NCBI RefSeq assembly: GCF_000308455.1
Contig: NZ_BAFP01000019.1
Location: 1 to 55,419, forward strand
DNA length: 55,419 nt
Direction of reading: 5' to 3'
From: Nocardia abscessus NBRC 100374
Lineage (GTDB): Bacteria > Actinomycetota > Actinomycetes > Mycobacteriales > Mycobacteriaceae
Within the stretch, counting starts at the first letter, position 1. Every line of letters begins with the position of its first letter. A program made the position numbers and the translations under genes. The notes under the pieces were generated by a model. That model was given only the letters and a program-made list of their open reading frames with translations. It was not told where the DNA came from and searched no databases. This document shows positions 1 to 7,961 of this stretch, piece by piece.

Positions 1-682
1 AGACAGGGGGCTGTTCGGGCGCTGTGCGTCGACCACTGGTAGGGCCGTGTCAAGTCAGCTGGATGATGTCGGCTGGATCATCGTGCGACCGGTGGGATCC
101 GTTGCGAGCGTGGTGCGGCGCGCTGGGCCCGAGGGTGGCTGGGCGCCTCGGTCGTGTGGAGGGCTCGGGTGGGAAGTCTCACGTTCGGCAGTCGGCGAGG
201 GCCGAGGTGGTTCGCATGAACCGCTCCCGCTGTCGGTGGGCCAATCCAGGGCTGCGGCTCGGGGCGGTGGGCAGCTGTTGCCGTGTACGGCGAACGGCGT
301 GCCGTCGAATGGGTTCCCTCGAATTCCATAGGTGCTTCGATGAATTCGTCACGGTATCCCGACCGGAATGGCGGAGCGAAGCGGCCGACCAGTATGGCGG
401 GCGGTAGCGAACTACCAGCAGATCTGATTACCGACCGACGAGCATGTTTTCGGATGCGAGTCTGTTTGTAGTCTGGTGTGCGCAAACAGGTCTCGCGATG
501 GCCTGTTCTGGTCACGCGCAAACACCGGATGAGCTACAAACGAAACATACTGGCATACTTCGCGCATACGCGGGAAAATCAACTGTGTCGGGTTCTCCAT
601 CTGCCGAAAGTTGCTGAGATGTACGAATACAACGCGTTGCCACCGACCGATACGCGGGCTCGTACGAACCAGGGGGTGCGCG
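1..682. other. Gene-free stretch upstream of the lysin-like gene
   Basis: No convincing gene is seen on either strand. Open frames here have arginine/proline-rich, low-complexity translations and no family features. Bases about 430-640 are clearly more AT-rich than the surroundings and probably hold the promoter of the next gene. GCGCAAACA occurs twice (480-488 and 516-524, 36 bases apart) and GCATAC twice near 552-573. An AGGGGG ribosome-binding site at 671-676 serves the start at 683. Confidence 0.6.
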
Positions 683-2392
683 ATGACTGAGCTGATCGAC
701 TTCTCCGCCGCGCTCATCGAGCCGCAAGCGATCAAGGACGCCGGATACGCGGGCGTCATAGGCTACTTCAGCGATTCCCGTCCGGGCACGAATTTCGGTG
801 CGAAGCCGCTGCGGCGGGATTACTGCGACAGATTGCGCGCCATCGGACTGGAAATAGTGACCAATTACCAGTACGGCAAGGGCGAGACGTCGGACTGGAA
901 AGGCGGTTACGACGCGGGTGTGCATCATGCGCGGATCGCGCTCGATTACCACTTCGCGGCCGGTGGCCCCGGCTTCCGTCCGCTGTATGCCCCCGTTGAC
1001 GCGAATCCGTCGCTGAACGAGTGGAATTCGCTGATCGCACCGTTTCTGCGGGGCTGGGCATCGGTCGTCGGGTTGGAATGGACCGGCATGTACGGCAATG
1101 CCCGATGCATCGAGTGGGCGCTCGAGGACGGCGTCGCCACCTGGTTCTGGCAACACAACTGGTCCGGCGATGCCTCGATCAACGGCGACCATCCGGCCGC
1201 GCACCTCCATCAGATCCGCATCGACCGCGATTGGGTCGCCGGCGTCGTGGTGGATGTCAACAAAGTTCTCGCCGACGACTACGGCCAGTGGTCGAAGGCC
1301 GTCCCGAATCAAGGGGGAACGATGCAGAAGCCGGACTACGTCGAATTGGACCGAATGGGCAACTCCGCGTCCAGCCGTCACGGGGCGCGCATCGAGAACT
1401 TCCTGCTGCACACCCAGGAAGGCAACGGAACGGCCGAGAGCCTGGCCAACTATCTGAACAATCCGGCGAATGGGGTGAGCTACCACTACACGGTGCGCGA
1501 TCGTGTGGTGGTCGACGTGGTCGACACCGATCTGGCCAGCTGGTCGGTGCTGGACGCGAACCCGTTCACGATCAATCTCTGCTTCGCGGGCAGCCGCGTG
1601 GCGTGGAGCCGGAACGACTGGCTGCGCATCCGCGACGACATTCGGATCGCGGCCTGGCTCGCGGTGCAGGACGCGCGCAAATATGGGTTCGACACGCATG
1701 TCATCGCGCCGCCTTACCAGCGGCGCCAGGGCATCTCCGACCACAAGTACGTCACCGAGTGTCTCGGCATCGGCACGCACACCGACGTCGGGCCGAATTT
1801 CCCCTGGGACGTGTTCGCCGACGACGTGCGCGGCTTCGCCACCGGCGAGCCGGGCGGGTCGGAGCCGAACGCCATCAATGATTGCGCGGCCGCGAATCCG
1901 TGGCTCGGCGTCCGGATCACGGAGGGCGAGATCACGACGCCCGACGGCGCGGGCCGCTTCGCCCAATTCGAACACGGATACATCTATTGGCATCCGGACA
2001 CCGGTGCGCACGCCATCCCGGAGACGCTGTGGGGAAAATTCGAGGAATTGGGCTGGGAGGCCGGTCCGCTCGGCTACCCGATCACCGATCGCGCCGTCCT
2101 GTCCGAGAACGGCCAGGTGGCGGGTGAGGCGCAAGGCTTCCAGGGCGGCGCGCTCTACCGGCGGCAATCGAGCGCCAGCGTGTACTGGGTGCACGGCGCG
2201 ATCCGCGACCGCTGGAACCGCTCGGGTTACGAGACCGGGCCGCTGGGCTGGCCGATGAGCGACGAGATCCCCTGGGACACCGGCGCCTACCAAGATTTCG
2301 AGCACGGCCGGATCTATTGGACACCCAGCCAGACTTTGGCCACGGTCGCGGTCGGCGGAGTCGATACACCGCTGCGCGACGTTGCGAGCTGA
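683..2392 (+). CDS. Lysin-like protein: DUF1906 + N-acetylmuramoyl-L-alanine amidase + LGFP repeats
   Basis: Probable peptidoglycan hydrolase of 569 aa. Residues about 5-210 match a DUF1906 glycoside-hydrolase-like (Rv2525c-like) TIM-barrel domain. Residues about 214-400 form an amidase_2 domain, with zinc-ligand candidates in FLLHTQEG and in HTDVGPNFPW. Residues about 405-560 hold LGFP repeats (GPLGYPITD, GPLGWPMSD), a module that associates with the mycolate cell wall. The start at 683 is chosen for its AGGGGG ribosome-binding site and because the DUF1906 domain begins immediately after it. No signal peptide or membrane segment is visible, and 24 further in-frame upstream codons add no hydrophobic stretch. 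The architecture resembles phage endolysins and mycolata wall enzymes, but no phage genes surround it. It could be a domesticated lysin or a non-classically exported amidase. Domain calls are firm; the cellular role is inferred. Confidence 0.85.
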   Translation: MTELIDFSAALIEPQAIKDAGYAGVIGYFSDSRPGTNFGAKPLRRDYCDRLRAIGLEIVTNYQYGKGETSDWKGGYDAGVHHARIALDYHFAAGGPGFRPLYAPVDANPSLNEWNSLIAPFLRGWASVVGLEWTGMYGNARCIEWALEDGVATWFWQHNWSGDASINGDHPAAHLHQIRIDRDWVAGVVVDVNKVLADDYGQWSKAVPNQGGTMQKPDYVELDRMGNSASSRHGARIENFLLHTQEGNGTAESLANYLNNPANGVSYHYTVRDRVVVDVVDTDLASWSVLDANPFTINLCFAGSRVAWSRNDWLRIRDDIRIAAWLAVQDARKYGFDTHVIAPPYQRRQGISDHKYVTECLGIGTHTDVGPNFPWDVFADDVRGFATGEPGGSEPNAINDCAAANPWLGVRITEGEITTPDGAGRFAQFEHGYIYWHPDTGAHAIPETLWGKFEELGWEAGPLGYPITDRAVLSENGQVAGEAQGFQGGALYRRQSSASVYWVHGAIRDRWNRSGYETGPLGWPMSDEIPWDTGAYQDFEHGRIYWTPSQTLATVAVGGVDTPLRDVAS

Positions 2393-2410
2393 CCGCGATA
2401 GAAAAGAGAA

Positions 2411-2444
2411 GTAAGGGTCGACCGCGACGAGCGGCGACCCTTAC
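2411..2444 (+). terminator. Strong hairpin downstream of the lysin-like gene
   Basis: GTAAGGGTCG (2411-2420) pairs perfectly with CGACCCTTAC (2435-2444). An inner CCGC/GCGG stem (2422-2425, 2431-2434) closes the loop. It lies between convergent genes and could stop both. Confidence 0.75.
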
Positions 2445-2507
2445 CGGAACCGAGGCGACTACTGATTTCGTACGAACTGGTATGGCCTGAAGACTCGGAG
2501 AGGCGGG

Positions 2508-2933
2508 CTAGTCGGGAACGTTGGCGCTGTGGCCGAGCTCGCGCAGCGCCTGCTTGATCTTGGCCTGGGCCTCGTTCAGGGACTCGGGGCTCGGATTCGG
2601 GTCGGCGCCGGAGATGTCGAAGTCGCCGAGCGAGAAGGCCGGGAACACGTGCACGTGCAGGTGCGGCACTTCCAGTCCGGCGATCAGCAGACCGGCCCGC
2701 GGGGCGTCCCAGGCCGCGCGCACGGCCTGGCCGATCTTCTGGGCGACGGCGGTCAACCTGGCGAAGGTGTCGCCGTCGACGTCCTGCCAGTGGTCGATCT
2801 CCTTGCGAGGCACCACGAGCGTGTGACCGGGTGTGACCGGGGCGATGGTGAGGAACCCGACGAACTCGTCGTCCTCCCAGACGAAACGGCCCGGAAGCTG
2901 ACCGGCGATGATCGCGCTGAAGACAGAAGCCAT
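2508..2933 (-). CDS. HIT family protein (HinT-like nucleotide hydrolase)
   Basis: Histidine-triad protein of 141 aa. The catalytic triad is visible as HLHVHVF about 35 residues from the C-terminus, preceded by the usual [16 protein letters not shown] segment. Family members hydrolyse nucleoside phosphoramidates or other NMP conjugates in the cytoplasm; the substrate here cannot be read from sequence. The start at 2933 gives the normal family N-terminus ([10 protein letters not shown]). TACGCT seven bases upstream of the ATG, with no Shine-Dalgarno, suggests a leaderless transcript. A second HIT gene lies at 12892. Confidence 0.9.
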   Translation of the reverse strand: MASVFSAIIAGQLPGRFVWEDDEFVGFLTIAPVTPGHTLVVPRKEIDHWQDVDGDTFARLTAVAQKIGQAVRAAWDAPRAGLLIAGLEVPHLHVHVFPAFSLGDFDISGADPNPSPESLNEAQAKIKQALRELGHSANVPD

Positions 2934-2940
2934 GTTCCGC

Positions 2941-2946
2941 AGCGTA
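2941..2946 (-). promoter_or_regulatory. Candidate -10 of HIT gene
   Basis: TACGCT on the minus strand ends seven bases before the ATG at 2933. That places the transcription start at or next to the start codon. Confidence 0.45.
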
Positions 2947-2983
2947 GACCGGCCGGTGCGCCGAGGCGCCGGACCGGCCCGCG

Positions 2984-3361
2984 CTACACCGCGACGAAGT
3001 GCGACAGAATGCCCTGCACCTCGTAGATGTCCACCTGCCGGTTGAACCGCTTCAACAGGGGCTCGGTGGTGCCCGCGATCCAGATGGCCAGCTCGGCGTC
3101 CAGATCGAAGGTGCCCGCGGTCTCCACCGAGAAATGGGTGATCGCGCGATAGGGAACGCTGTGGTAGCTCACCTTGCGGCCGGTGACGCCCTGTTTGTCG
3201 ATCAGGATCAGGCGGCGGTTGGTGAACAGCATCGCGTCGCGGACCAGCAAGTACGCTGCGTAGACCTGTTCGCCGTTGCCCAGGAGCTTGGCGTACTCCT
3301 GTTGCGCCTGGCCCGGCTCGATCCGGCCGGCGTTGCCCATCAGTCCGTCGATCAGACCCAT
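2984..3361 (-). CDS. PH domain-containing protein (bacterial PH type)
   Basis: Small cytoplasmic protein of 125 aa. It matches bacterial PH-like proteins: a short helical N-terminus, then a beta-rich core with [26 protein letters not shown] and [11 protein letters not shown], and a closing helix ([10 protein letters not shown]). The usual length is about 120-130 aa, so it is complete. A GAAGGAAG element lies about 8-15 bases upstream of the ATG at 3361. It is divergent from purD. The biochemical function of the family is not established. Confidence 0.8.
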   Translation of the reverse strand: MGLIDGLMGNAGRIEPGQAQQEYAKLLGNGEQVYAAYLLVRDAMLFTNRRLILIDKQGVTGRKVSYHSVPYRAITHFSVETAGTFDLDAELAIWIAGTTEPLLKRFNRQVDIYEVQGILSHFVAV

Positions 3362-3436
3362 TTGTCAGCACTTCCTTCGGTGCTCCGGTGGCAGGAGCGC
3401 TCACGCCCCCGCGCATGCCGGAAAGGACACAGTGGT

Positions 3437-3465
3437 CGGGTGTGGGCCCGATGCGCCCACACCCG
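3437..3465. promoter_or_regulatory. Perfect inverted repeat between the PH-domain gene and purD
   Basis: CGGGTGTGGGC (3437-3447) pairs perfectly with GCCCACACCCG (3455-3465) around a 7-base loop. It sits about 64 bases upstream of the purD -10, so it could be an operator or a transcribed hairpin of the divergent intergenic region. Confidence 0.45.
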
Positions 3466-3528
3466 TTGTCTCCATTCATCATCCCCTTCCCGCGCACCGG
3501 CAGCGGCGAAGACGGACAACGGCTCGTT

Positions 3529-3534
3529 TAGGCT
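3529..3534 (+). promoter_or_regulatory. Candidate -10 of purD
   Basis: TAGGCT ends seven bases before the GTG at 3542, with no Shine-Dalgarno between them. A leaderless mRNA is likely. Confidence 0.5.
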
Positions 3535-3541
3535 GTCTGCC

Positions 3542-4813
3542 GTGCGTGTACTCGTCATCGGTTCCGGAGCCCGTGAACATGCCCTCGTCCTGGCGCTGCG
3601 CCGGGACCCCGCGGTGACCGCGCTCTTCGCCGCTCCCGGCAATGCCGGGATCGCCCAGCACGCGCAGGTGCACCCGGTCGACCCGTGCGCCGCCGAGGAC
3701 GTGGTCGCGCTGGCCACCGAGGTGGACGCCGACCTGGTGGTGATCGGCCCCGAAGTCCCGCTGGTGCTCGGCGTCGCCGACGCGGTGCGCGTGGCGGGCA
3801 TCGCCTGTTTCGGCCCGTCGGCCGCCGCCGCCCGGATCGAGGGCTCCAAGGCCTTCGCCAAGGACGTGATGGCCGCCGCGGGTGTGCGCACCGCGCACAG
3901 CGAGGTCGTGGACAACCCCGCCGAGCTGGACGACGCGCTCGACCGGTTCGGCCCCACCTGGGTGGTGAAGGACGACGGGCTCGCCGCGGGCAAGGGTGTG
4001 GTGGTGACCGCCGACCGCTCCGCCGCGCGCGACCACGGCGCCGAACTGCTCGAGCAGGGCCACCCGGTGCTGCTGGAATCGTTCCTGGACGGCCCCGAAG
4101 TGTCGCTGTTCTGCCTGGTGGACGGCGAGACGGTGGTTCCGCTGTTGCCCGCGCAGGACCACAAGCGCGTCGGTGACGGCGACACCGGACCCAACACCGG
4201 CGGCATGGGCGCCTACACCCCGCTGCCCTGGCTGCCCGAATCGACCGTCACCGCGATCGTCGAGGATGTGGTGAAACCCGTTGCCGCCGAATTGGTGCGG
4301 CGCGGCAGCGGATTCTCGGGCCTGCTCTACGCCGGGCTGGCGATCGGCGCGGCCGGTCCCGCCGTGGTCGAATTCAATTGCCGTTTCGGCGATCCCGAGA
4401 CGCAGGCGGTGCTCGCGCTGCTGGACAGCCCGATCGGCGAGCTGCTGCACGCCACGGCCACCGGCACGCTGGCCCAGGTCGCCCCGCCGCGCTGGCGCGA
4501 CGGCTCGGCGATCACCGTGGTGCTCGCCGCGGAGAACTACCCGGGCCGCCCGCGGCTCGGCGACGCCATCTCGGGCGCGGGCGAGGGAGCGTTGGACGAG
4601 CACGCGACGGTCCTGCACGCCGGCACCGCGCAGCGCGAAGACGGCGCCCTGGTCTCCGCGGGCGGACGGGTGCTGAACGTGGTCGGCGTCGGCGCCGACC
4701 TCGTCGAGGCGCGTACGCGCGCCTACGACCGCATCGCCGCGATCAAACTGCCGGGCAGCCACTACCGCACGGACATCGGCTTGGCCGCCGTCGAGGACCG
4801 CATCGAGGTCTGA
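3542..4813 (+). CDS. purD: Phosphoribosylamine-glycine ligase (GAR synthetase)
   Basis: Second step of de novo purine synthesis: phosphoribosylamine + glycine + ATP to GAR. The 423-aa protein is normal length for monofunctional PurD. It begins with [14 protein letters not shown] and contains the ATP-grasp region with [44 protein letters not shown] and the metal-binding [10 protein letters not shown]. The GTG at 3542 is chosen because the family N-terminus starts there and a TAGGCT hexamer lies seven bases upstream. The long upstream open frame has no homologous character. It is monocistronic, with two hairpins after it. Other pur genes are spread across the window rather than in one operon. 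Confidence 0.97.
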   Translation: MRVLVIGSGAREHALVLALRRDPAVTALFAAPGNAGIAQHAQVHPVDPCAAEDVVALATEVDADLVVIGPEVPLVLGVADAVRVAGIACFGPSAAAARIEGSKAFAKDVMAAAGVRTAHSEVVDNPAELDDALDRFGPTWVVKDDGLAAGKGVVVTADRSAARDHGAELLEQGHPVLLESFLDGPEVSLFCLVDGETVVPLLPAQDHKRVGDGDTGPNTGGMGAYTPLPWLPESTVTAIVEDVVKPVAAELVRRGSGFSGLLYAGLAIGAAGPAVVEFNCRFGDPETQAVLALLDSPIGELLHATATGTLAQVAPPRWRDGSAITVVLAAENYPGRPRLGDAISGAGEGALDEHATVLHAGTAQREDGALVSAGGRVLNVVGVGADLVEARTRAYDRIAAIKLPGSHYRTDIGLAAVEDRIEV

Positions 4814-4820
4814 GCGCCGG

Positions 4821-4914
4821 GACGGGCCGCCCAGCGGCTGAGCGCGCCCGTCGATGCGATCCTCGGCAGTACGCCGCACGGGGTTCCCGCAGCTCCGGGA
4901 ACCCGCCGCGTGCG
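4821..4914 (+). terminator. Two hairpins between purD and the M23 peptidase gene
   Basis: First hairpin: GACGGGC (4821-4827) with GCCCGTC (4846-4852). Second: GGGTTCCCG (4881-4889) with CGGGAACCC (4896-4904), extended by CGCACG/CGTGCG at 4875-4880 and 4909-4914. They lie between convergent genes and are likely bidirectional terminators. Confidence 0.65.
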
Positions 4915-4921
4915 TTCCGGC

Positions 4922-5917
4922 TCAGCCGAAAGTGAGTCCGCGCAGCGCCAGCCACTGCTGCGGGTCCACGTGCTGTCCGCCGACGATCACCTCGAAGTGC
5001 AGGTGCGGGCCGGTCGAGTCGCCGCGGTTGCCCATGCGGGCGATCTGCATTCCCGCGGGCACCCGCTCGCCGACCGAGACGAAGAAGTCGTACATGTGCC
5101 CGTAGACGGTGATGCTGCCGTCGTCGTGGCGGATCCGTACCCACAGCCCGAAGCCTTGCGCCGGTCCCGCGTCGATGACCGTGCCGTTGGCGACCGCGTA
5201 GATCGGGGTGCCGAGCGGACCCGCGATATCGATGCCGTTGTGGAACGTGCCCCAGCGGGACCCGAAGCCCGAGGTGAAGATGCCGCGGGCGGGCAGGGCG
5301 AAGCCGGTGGTGCCCGGGATGGTCCCCGGCTGCACCGGAGCGGTTCCGGTCATCCACGGCTGACGCTCGCCCGCGACGGCGGCGGCAGCCTCGGCCTTGG
5401 CGCGGTCCAGCGTCGCGCGCGCGGCAGCCGCGACCACCGCTTGCTCGCGCAGCCGTTCACCGTTGGCGATCGCGTTCAGCAACCGGGTCACCGAGGGCGG
5501 GGTGTTCTGCATCTGGAGCGGATACGCGACGGCGACGCGCTGTGCGCGATCCGGAGCCGGAGTGCGATCGGTGACCGTTCCGGCGAAGGACGTGTCGCCC
5601 GCGGCGAACACCGCGGCCGCGGTGAGCCCGGCCAAGAGCACCTTGTGCTTGCGCGCCAGCGCGAGCAACTCGTCGCCGGTGGGTTTTCGCCGCCACAGGT
5701 CGCGGGCGTCCGGCCTGCGCCCCCACCAGGCCCGCAGGTCGCGGCGGCGTGCCCACAGGGCGCGCGGATCGATCCTGCCGCCGCGCCCGAACAGCTGCTT
5801 GCGCGCCCGTCGCGGCAAGCGCGCGCGCCAATCGCGCGGAATGACGCCGATGCCGCCAACTCCGCGCACTCGGTCGAGCCCGTCTCGTCGAGACCTATCG
5901 AGCATCAGGCCGACCAT
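4922..5917 (-). CDS. M23 family metallopeptidase (secreted or membrane-anchored)
   Basis: Peptidoglycan endopeptidase-like protein of 331 aa. An arginine-rich N-terminus (residues 1-95) is followed by one hydrophobic segment (VLLAGLTAAAVFAAG), a helical alanine-rich linker, and a C-terminal LytM domain. All M23 metal and catalytic motifs are present: HNGIDIAG, YGHMYDFF and HLHFEV. The long basic N-terminus before the hydrophobic segment argues for a type II membrane anchor rather than a cleaved signal peptide. The exact start is uncertain; another ATG lies four codons in. It is divergent from the aminotransferase with 41 bases between the starts. Activity on wall peptides is inferred from intact motifs. 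Confidence 0.88.
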   Translation of the reverse strand: MVGLMLDRSRRDGLDRVRGVGGIGVIPRDWRARLPRRARKQLFGRGGRIDPRALWARRRDLRAWWGRRPDARDLWRRKPTGDELLALARKHKVLLAGLTAAAVFAAGDTSFAGTVTDRTPAPDRAQRVAVAYPLQMQNTPPSVTRLLNAIANGERLREQAVVAAAARATLDRAKAEAAAAVAGERQPWMTGTAPVQPGTIPGTTGFALPARGIFTSGFGSRWGTFHNGIDIAGPLGTPIYAVANGTVIDAGPAQGFGLWVRIRHDDGSITVYGHMYDFFVSVGERVPAGMQIARMGNRGDSTGPHLHFEVIVGGQHVDPQQWLALRGLTFG

Positions 5918-5945
5918 AACCGCGACTGTGCGGTTGCGCGTGCTC

Positions 5946-5951
5946 TACCGT
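5946..5951 (+). promoter_or_regulatory. Candidate -10 of aminotransferase gene
   Basis: TACCGT ends seven bases before the GTG at 5959, fitting a leaderless transcript and supporting that start. Confidence 0.45.
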
Positions 5952-5958
5952 CTGTCGA

Positions 5959-7128
5959 GTGTCCAGAGAATCCCGCCGGTCGACCATTCCACCTTTCTAC
6001 GTGATGGATGTCTGGAAAGCCGCCGCGGAACGCGCCCGGACCCACGGTGATGTGCTCGTTCTCGCTGCGGGGCAGCCGTCGACGCCCGCGCCCGCGCCGG
6101 TCCTGCGCGCGACCCGGCTGGCCATCGAGTCCGAATTGCTCGGTTACACGGAGACTTTCGGCATCCTGGCGATCCGGGAAGCGATCGCCGAACACCATCG
6201 GGAAACCTACGGTTACCACGTCGCGCCGGACGACGTGGTGGTGACGACCGGCTCGTCCGGCGCGTTCTCGCTGATCTTCCTCGCCGCGTTCGACCCGGGC
6301 GACACCGTGGTGGTCGCGCGCCCCGGTTATCCGGCCTATCGCAACACGCTCGCCGCGCTCGGCTGCCGGGTGCGCGAGCTGGACTGCGGCGCCGCGACCA
6401 GGTTCCAGCCCACCGTCGCGATGCTCGACGCACTCCCCGAGCCGCCCGCCGGTCTGGTCGTGGCCAGCCCGGCCAACCCCACCGGCACCATGATCGCCCC
6501 GGACGAGCTCGCCGCCGTGGCCCGCTGGTGCGAGGAGCACGGCACCCTGCTGATCTCCGACGAGATCTACCACGGCATCACCTACGACAGCGCGGGCGCC
6601 GACAGCGCGACCTCCTCGGCGTGGGAGACCTCGCGGGAATCCGTCGTGATCGGCTCGGTCTCCAAGTACTTCTCCATGACGGGCTGGCGGCTGGGTTGGA
6701 TGCTGGTGCCGACGGGGCTGCGGCCTGCCCTGCAGCGATTGGCCTCGAACCTGACGGTGTGCCCACCCGCCATTTCGCAGTACGCCGCGCTGCACGCTTT
6801 CGGGGCGGAGGCCAAGGAAGAACTCGACGGGCACGTGCGGCGGTACGCGGTGAACCGGCGGTTGCTGCTCGATGGACTGCCGAAGCTGGGCATCAGCGAC
6901 CTCGCCCCGGCCGACGGCGCCTTCTACGCCTATGCCGACATCGGTCACCTCACCGACGACTCCCGGGCCTGGTGCGCCGACGTGCTCAACCACACGGGCG
7001 TCGCGCTCGCGCCGGGGGTGGATTTCGACACCGTCAACGGACACCGGACGGTTCGTTTCTCCTTCGCCGGAGCCACCGCCGACATCGAGGCGGCGCTGCT
7101 GCGTCTAGGGCACTATCTAGGTGTATGA
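5959..7128 (+). CDS. PLP-dependent aminotransferase, class I/II
   Basis: Fold-type I aminotransferase of 389 aa, cytoplasmic. Visible motifs: the N-terminal FYVMDVWKAAAER, GYTETFGI, the ASPANPTGTM cofactor-binding segment, ISDEIYHGI with the pyridine-N aspartate, and the PLP lysine in SVSKYFSMTGWRLGW. The substrate cannot be assigned from sequence; it resembles the aspartate/aromatic aminotransferase group found beside pur genes in related actinomycetes. The GTG start is supported by TACCGT seven bases upstream. Its stop overlaps a 20-codon ORF by four bases (ATGA), and TetR follows 128 bases later. Confidence 0.9.
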   Translation: MSRESRRSTIPPFYVMDVWKAAAERARTHGDVLVLAAGQPSTPAPAPVLRATRLAIESELLGYTETFGILAIREAIAEHHRETYGYHVAPDDVVVTTGSSGAFSLIFLAAFDPGDTVVVARPGYPAYRNTLAALGCRVRELDCGAATRFQPTVAMLDALPEPPAGLVVASPANPTGTMIAPDELAAVARWCEEHGTLLISDEIYHGITYDSAGADSATSSAWETSRESVVIGSVSKYFSMTGWRLGWMLVPTGLRPALQRLASNLTVCPPAISQYAALHAFGAEAKEELDGHVRRYAVNRRLLLDGLPKLGISDLAPADGAFYAYADIGHLTDDSRAWCADVLNHTGVALAPGVDFDTVNGHRTVRFSFAGATADIEAALLRLGHYLGV

Positions 7129-7187
7129 AAGCCCTGCCGGGCAAGAACTTTCCGCAGTTCGGCACCCTGGCCGCGCGGATGCGGTAA
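7125..7187 (+). CDS. Possible 20-aa small ORF coupled to the aminotransferase gene
   Basis: ATG at 7125 overlaps the aminotransferase TGA (ATGA), and the frame runs 20 codons to TAA at 7187. The coupling geometry is typical of actinomycete operons, but the peptide (MKALPGKN... to AARMR) matches nothing I know. It may be chance. Confidence 0.2.
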   Translation: MKALPGKNFPQFGTLAARMR

Positions 7188-7256
7188 AACAACGATGGTT
7201 GCTTTTCCTCGCTGATTTCCCCTGGAAGAACTGATGACGACTGGCACGATGGCACG

Positions 7257-7955
7257 GTGATCACCGCGACGACCCCGAAAGGCGAACGGCGTCGCCAGGC
7301 TTTGATAGCCGCCGCTGCCGAACTCCTGCTCGAAGGCGGGTTCGAGGCGGTGCGGCATCGTTCGGTTGCGACGCGCGCTGATCTGCCCCTGGCGTCGACC
7401 ACCTACTACTTCGAATCCCTCGACGACCTGATCGCGCGGGCGGTCGAGTTCAGCGGCAACGCCGAGCTGGACGCGATGCGCAGGCGGGTCGGCGAGGTGA
7501 GCCACCGTCGCCGCGGCGCGGAGGCGACCGTCGACCTGGTACTCGACCTGCTGGTGGGGGCCGACGGCGCCGACGAAGGCGCACGCGGGCAGCTGATCGC
7601 CCGCTACGAGCGTTCGGTCGCCTCGGCGCGGCACCCGGAATTGCGCGAAGTGCAGTTACGGCTGCGCGCCCAGCTGGACGAACTGCTCGCCGACGTGCTG
7701 CGCCGGTCGGACCGGATGGTGCGGCCCGAACAACTGCGCAGGCTGGTCGCCGTGGTGGACGGAGCGGTGGTCGCCGCGCTCACCGAGATGGACCCCGAAC
7801 CGCGGCGGATGGCCCGGGGTGCCCTGCTCGAGGTGATCGACATCGTCGCGCCGCCCGCACGGGGATCGGCCCCCGAGACGGCGGCCTACGTGACCACGGA
7901 CGGCCCCGTGCGCGCCACACCTGCGCAAGTGGACCGCTACCGGGCACTAGACTGA
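7257..7955 (+). CDS. TetR family transcriptional regulator
   Basis: Regulator of 232 aa. The N-terminal helix-turn-helix is clear: RRQALIAAAAELLLEGGFEAV, then HRSVATRADLPLASTTYYFESLDDL. The C-terminal 150 residues are the variable ligand-binding and dimer domain. The GTG start at 7257 is the only reasonable one. A weak CACGAT lies six bases upstream and no good ribosome-binding site is present. It precedes purB by six bases, so purB may be co-transcribed as well as using its own promoter. Whether TetR controls purB is unknown. One rare TTA leucine codon occurs (near 7665). Confidence 0.88.
   Translation: MITATTPKGERRRQALIAAAAELLLEGGFEAVRHRSVATRADLPLASTTYYFESLDDLIARAVEFSGNAELDAMRRRVGEVSHRRRGAEATVDLVLDLLVGADGADEGARGQLIARYERSVASARHPELREVQLRLRAQLDELLADVLRRSDRMVRPEQLRRLVAVVDGAVVAALTEMDPEPRRMARGALLEVIDIVAPPARGSAPETAAYVTTDGPVRATPAQVDRYRALD
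7948..7953 (+). promoter_or_regulatory. Candidate -10 of purB
   Basis: TAGACT lies inside the last codons of the TetR gene and ends eight bases before the purB GTG. It may give a leaderless purB transcript separate from TetR read-through. Confidence 0.45.
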
Positions 7956-7961
7956 CCCGAC

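Noticed and set aside
78..521. Minus-strand frame of 147 codons in the first 680 bases
   Set aside because: Low-complexity Arg/Pro/His translation, no ribosome-binding site, no family features.
512..2305. Long minus-strand open frame opposite the lysin-like gene
   Set aside because: It is the high-GC shadow of the plus-strand gene. Its translation is Arg/Val/His-rich with no domain, while the plus strand has three recognisable domains.
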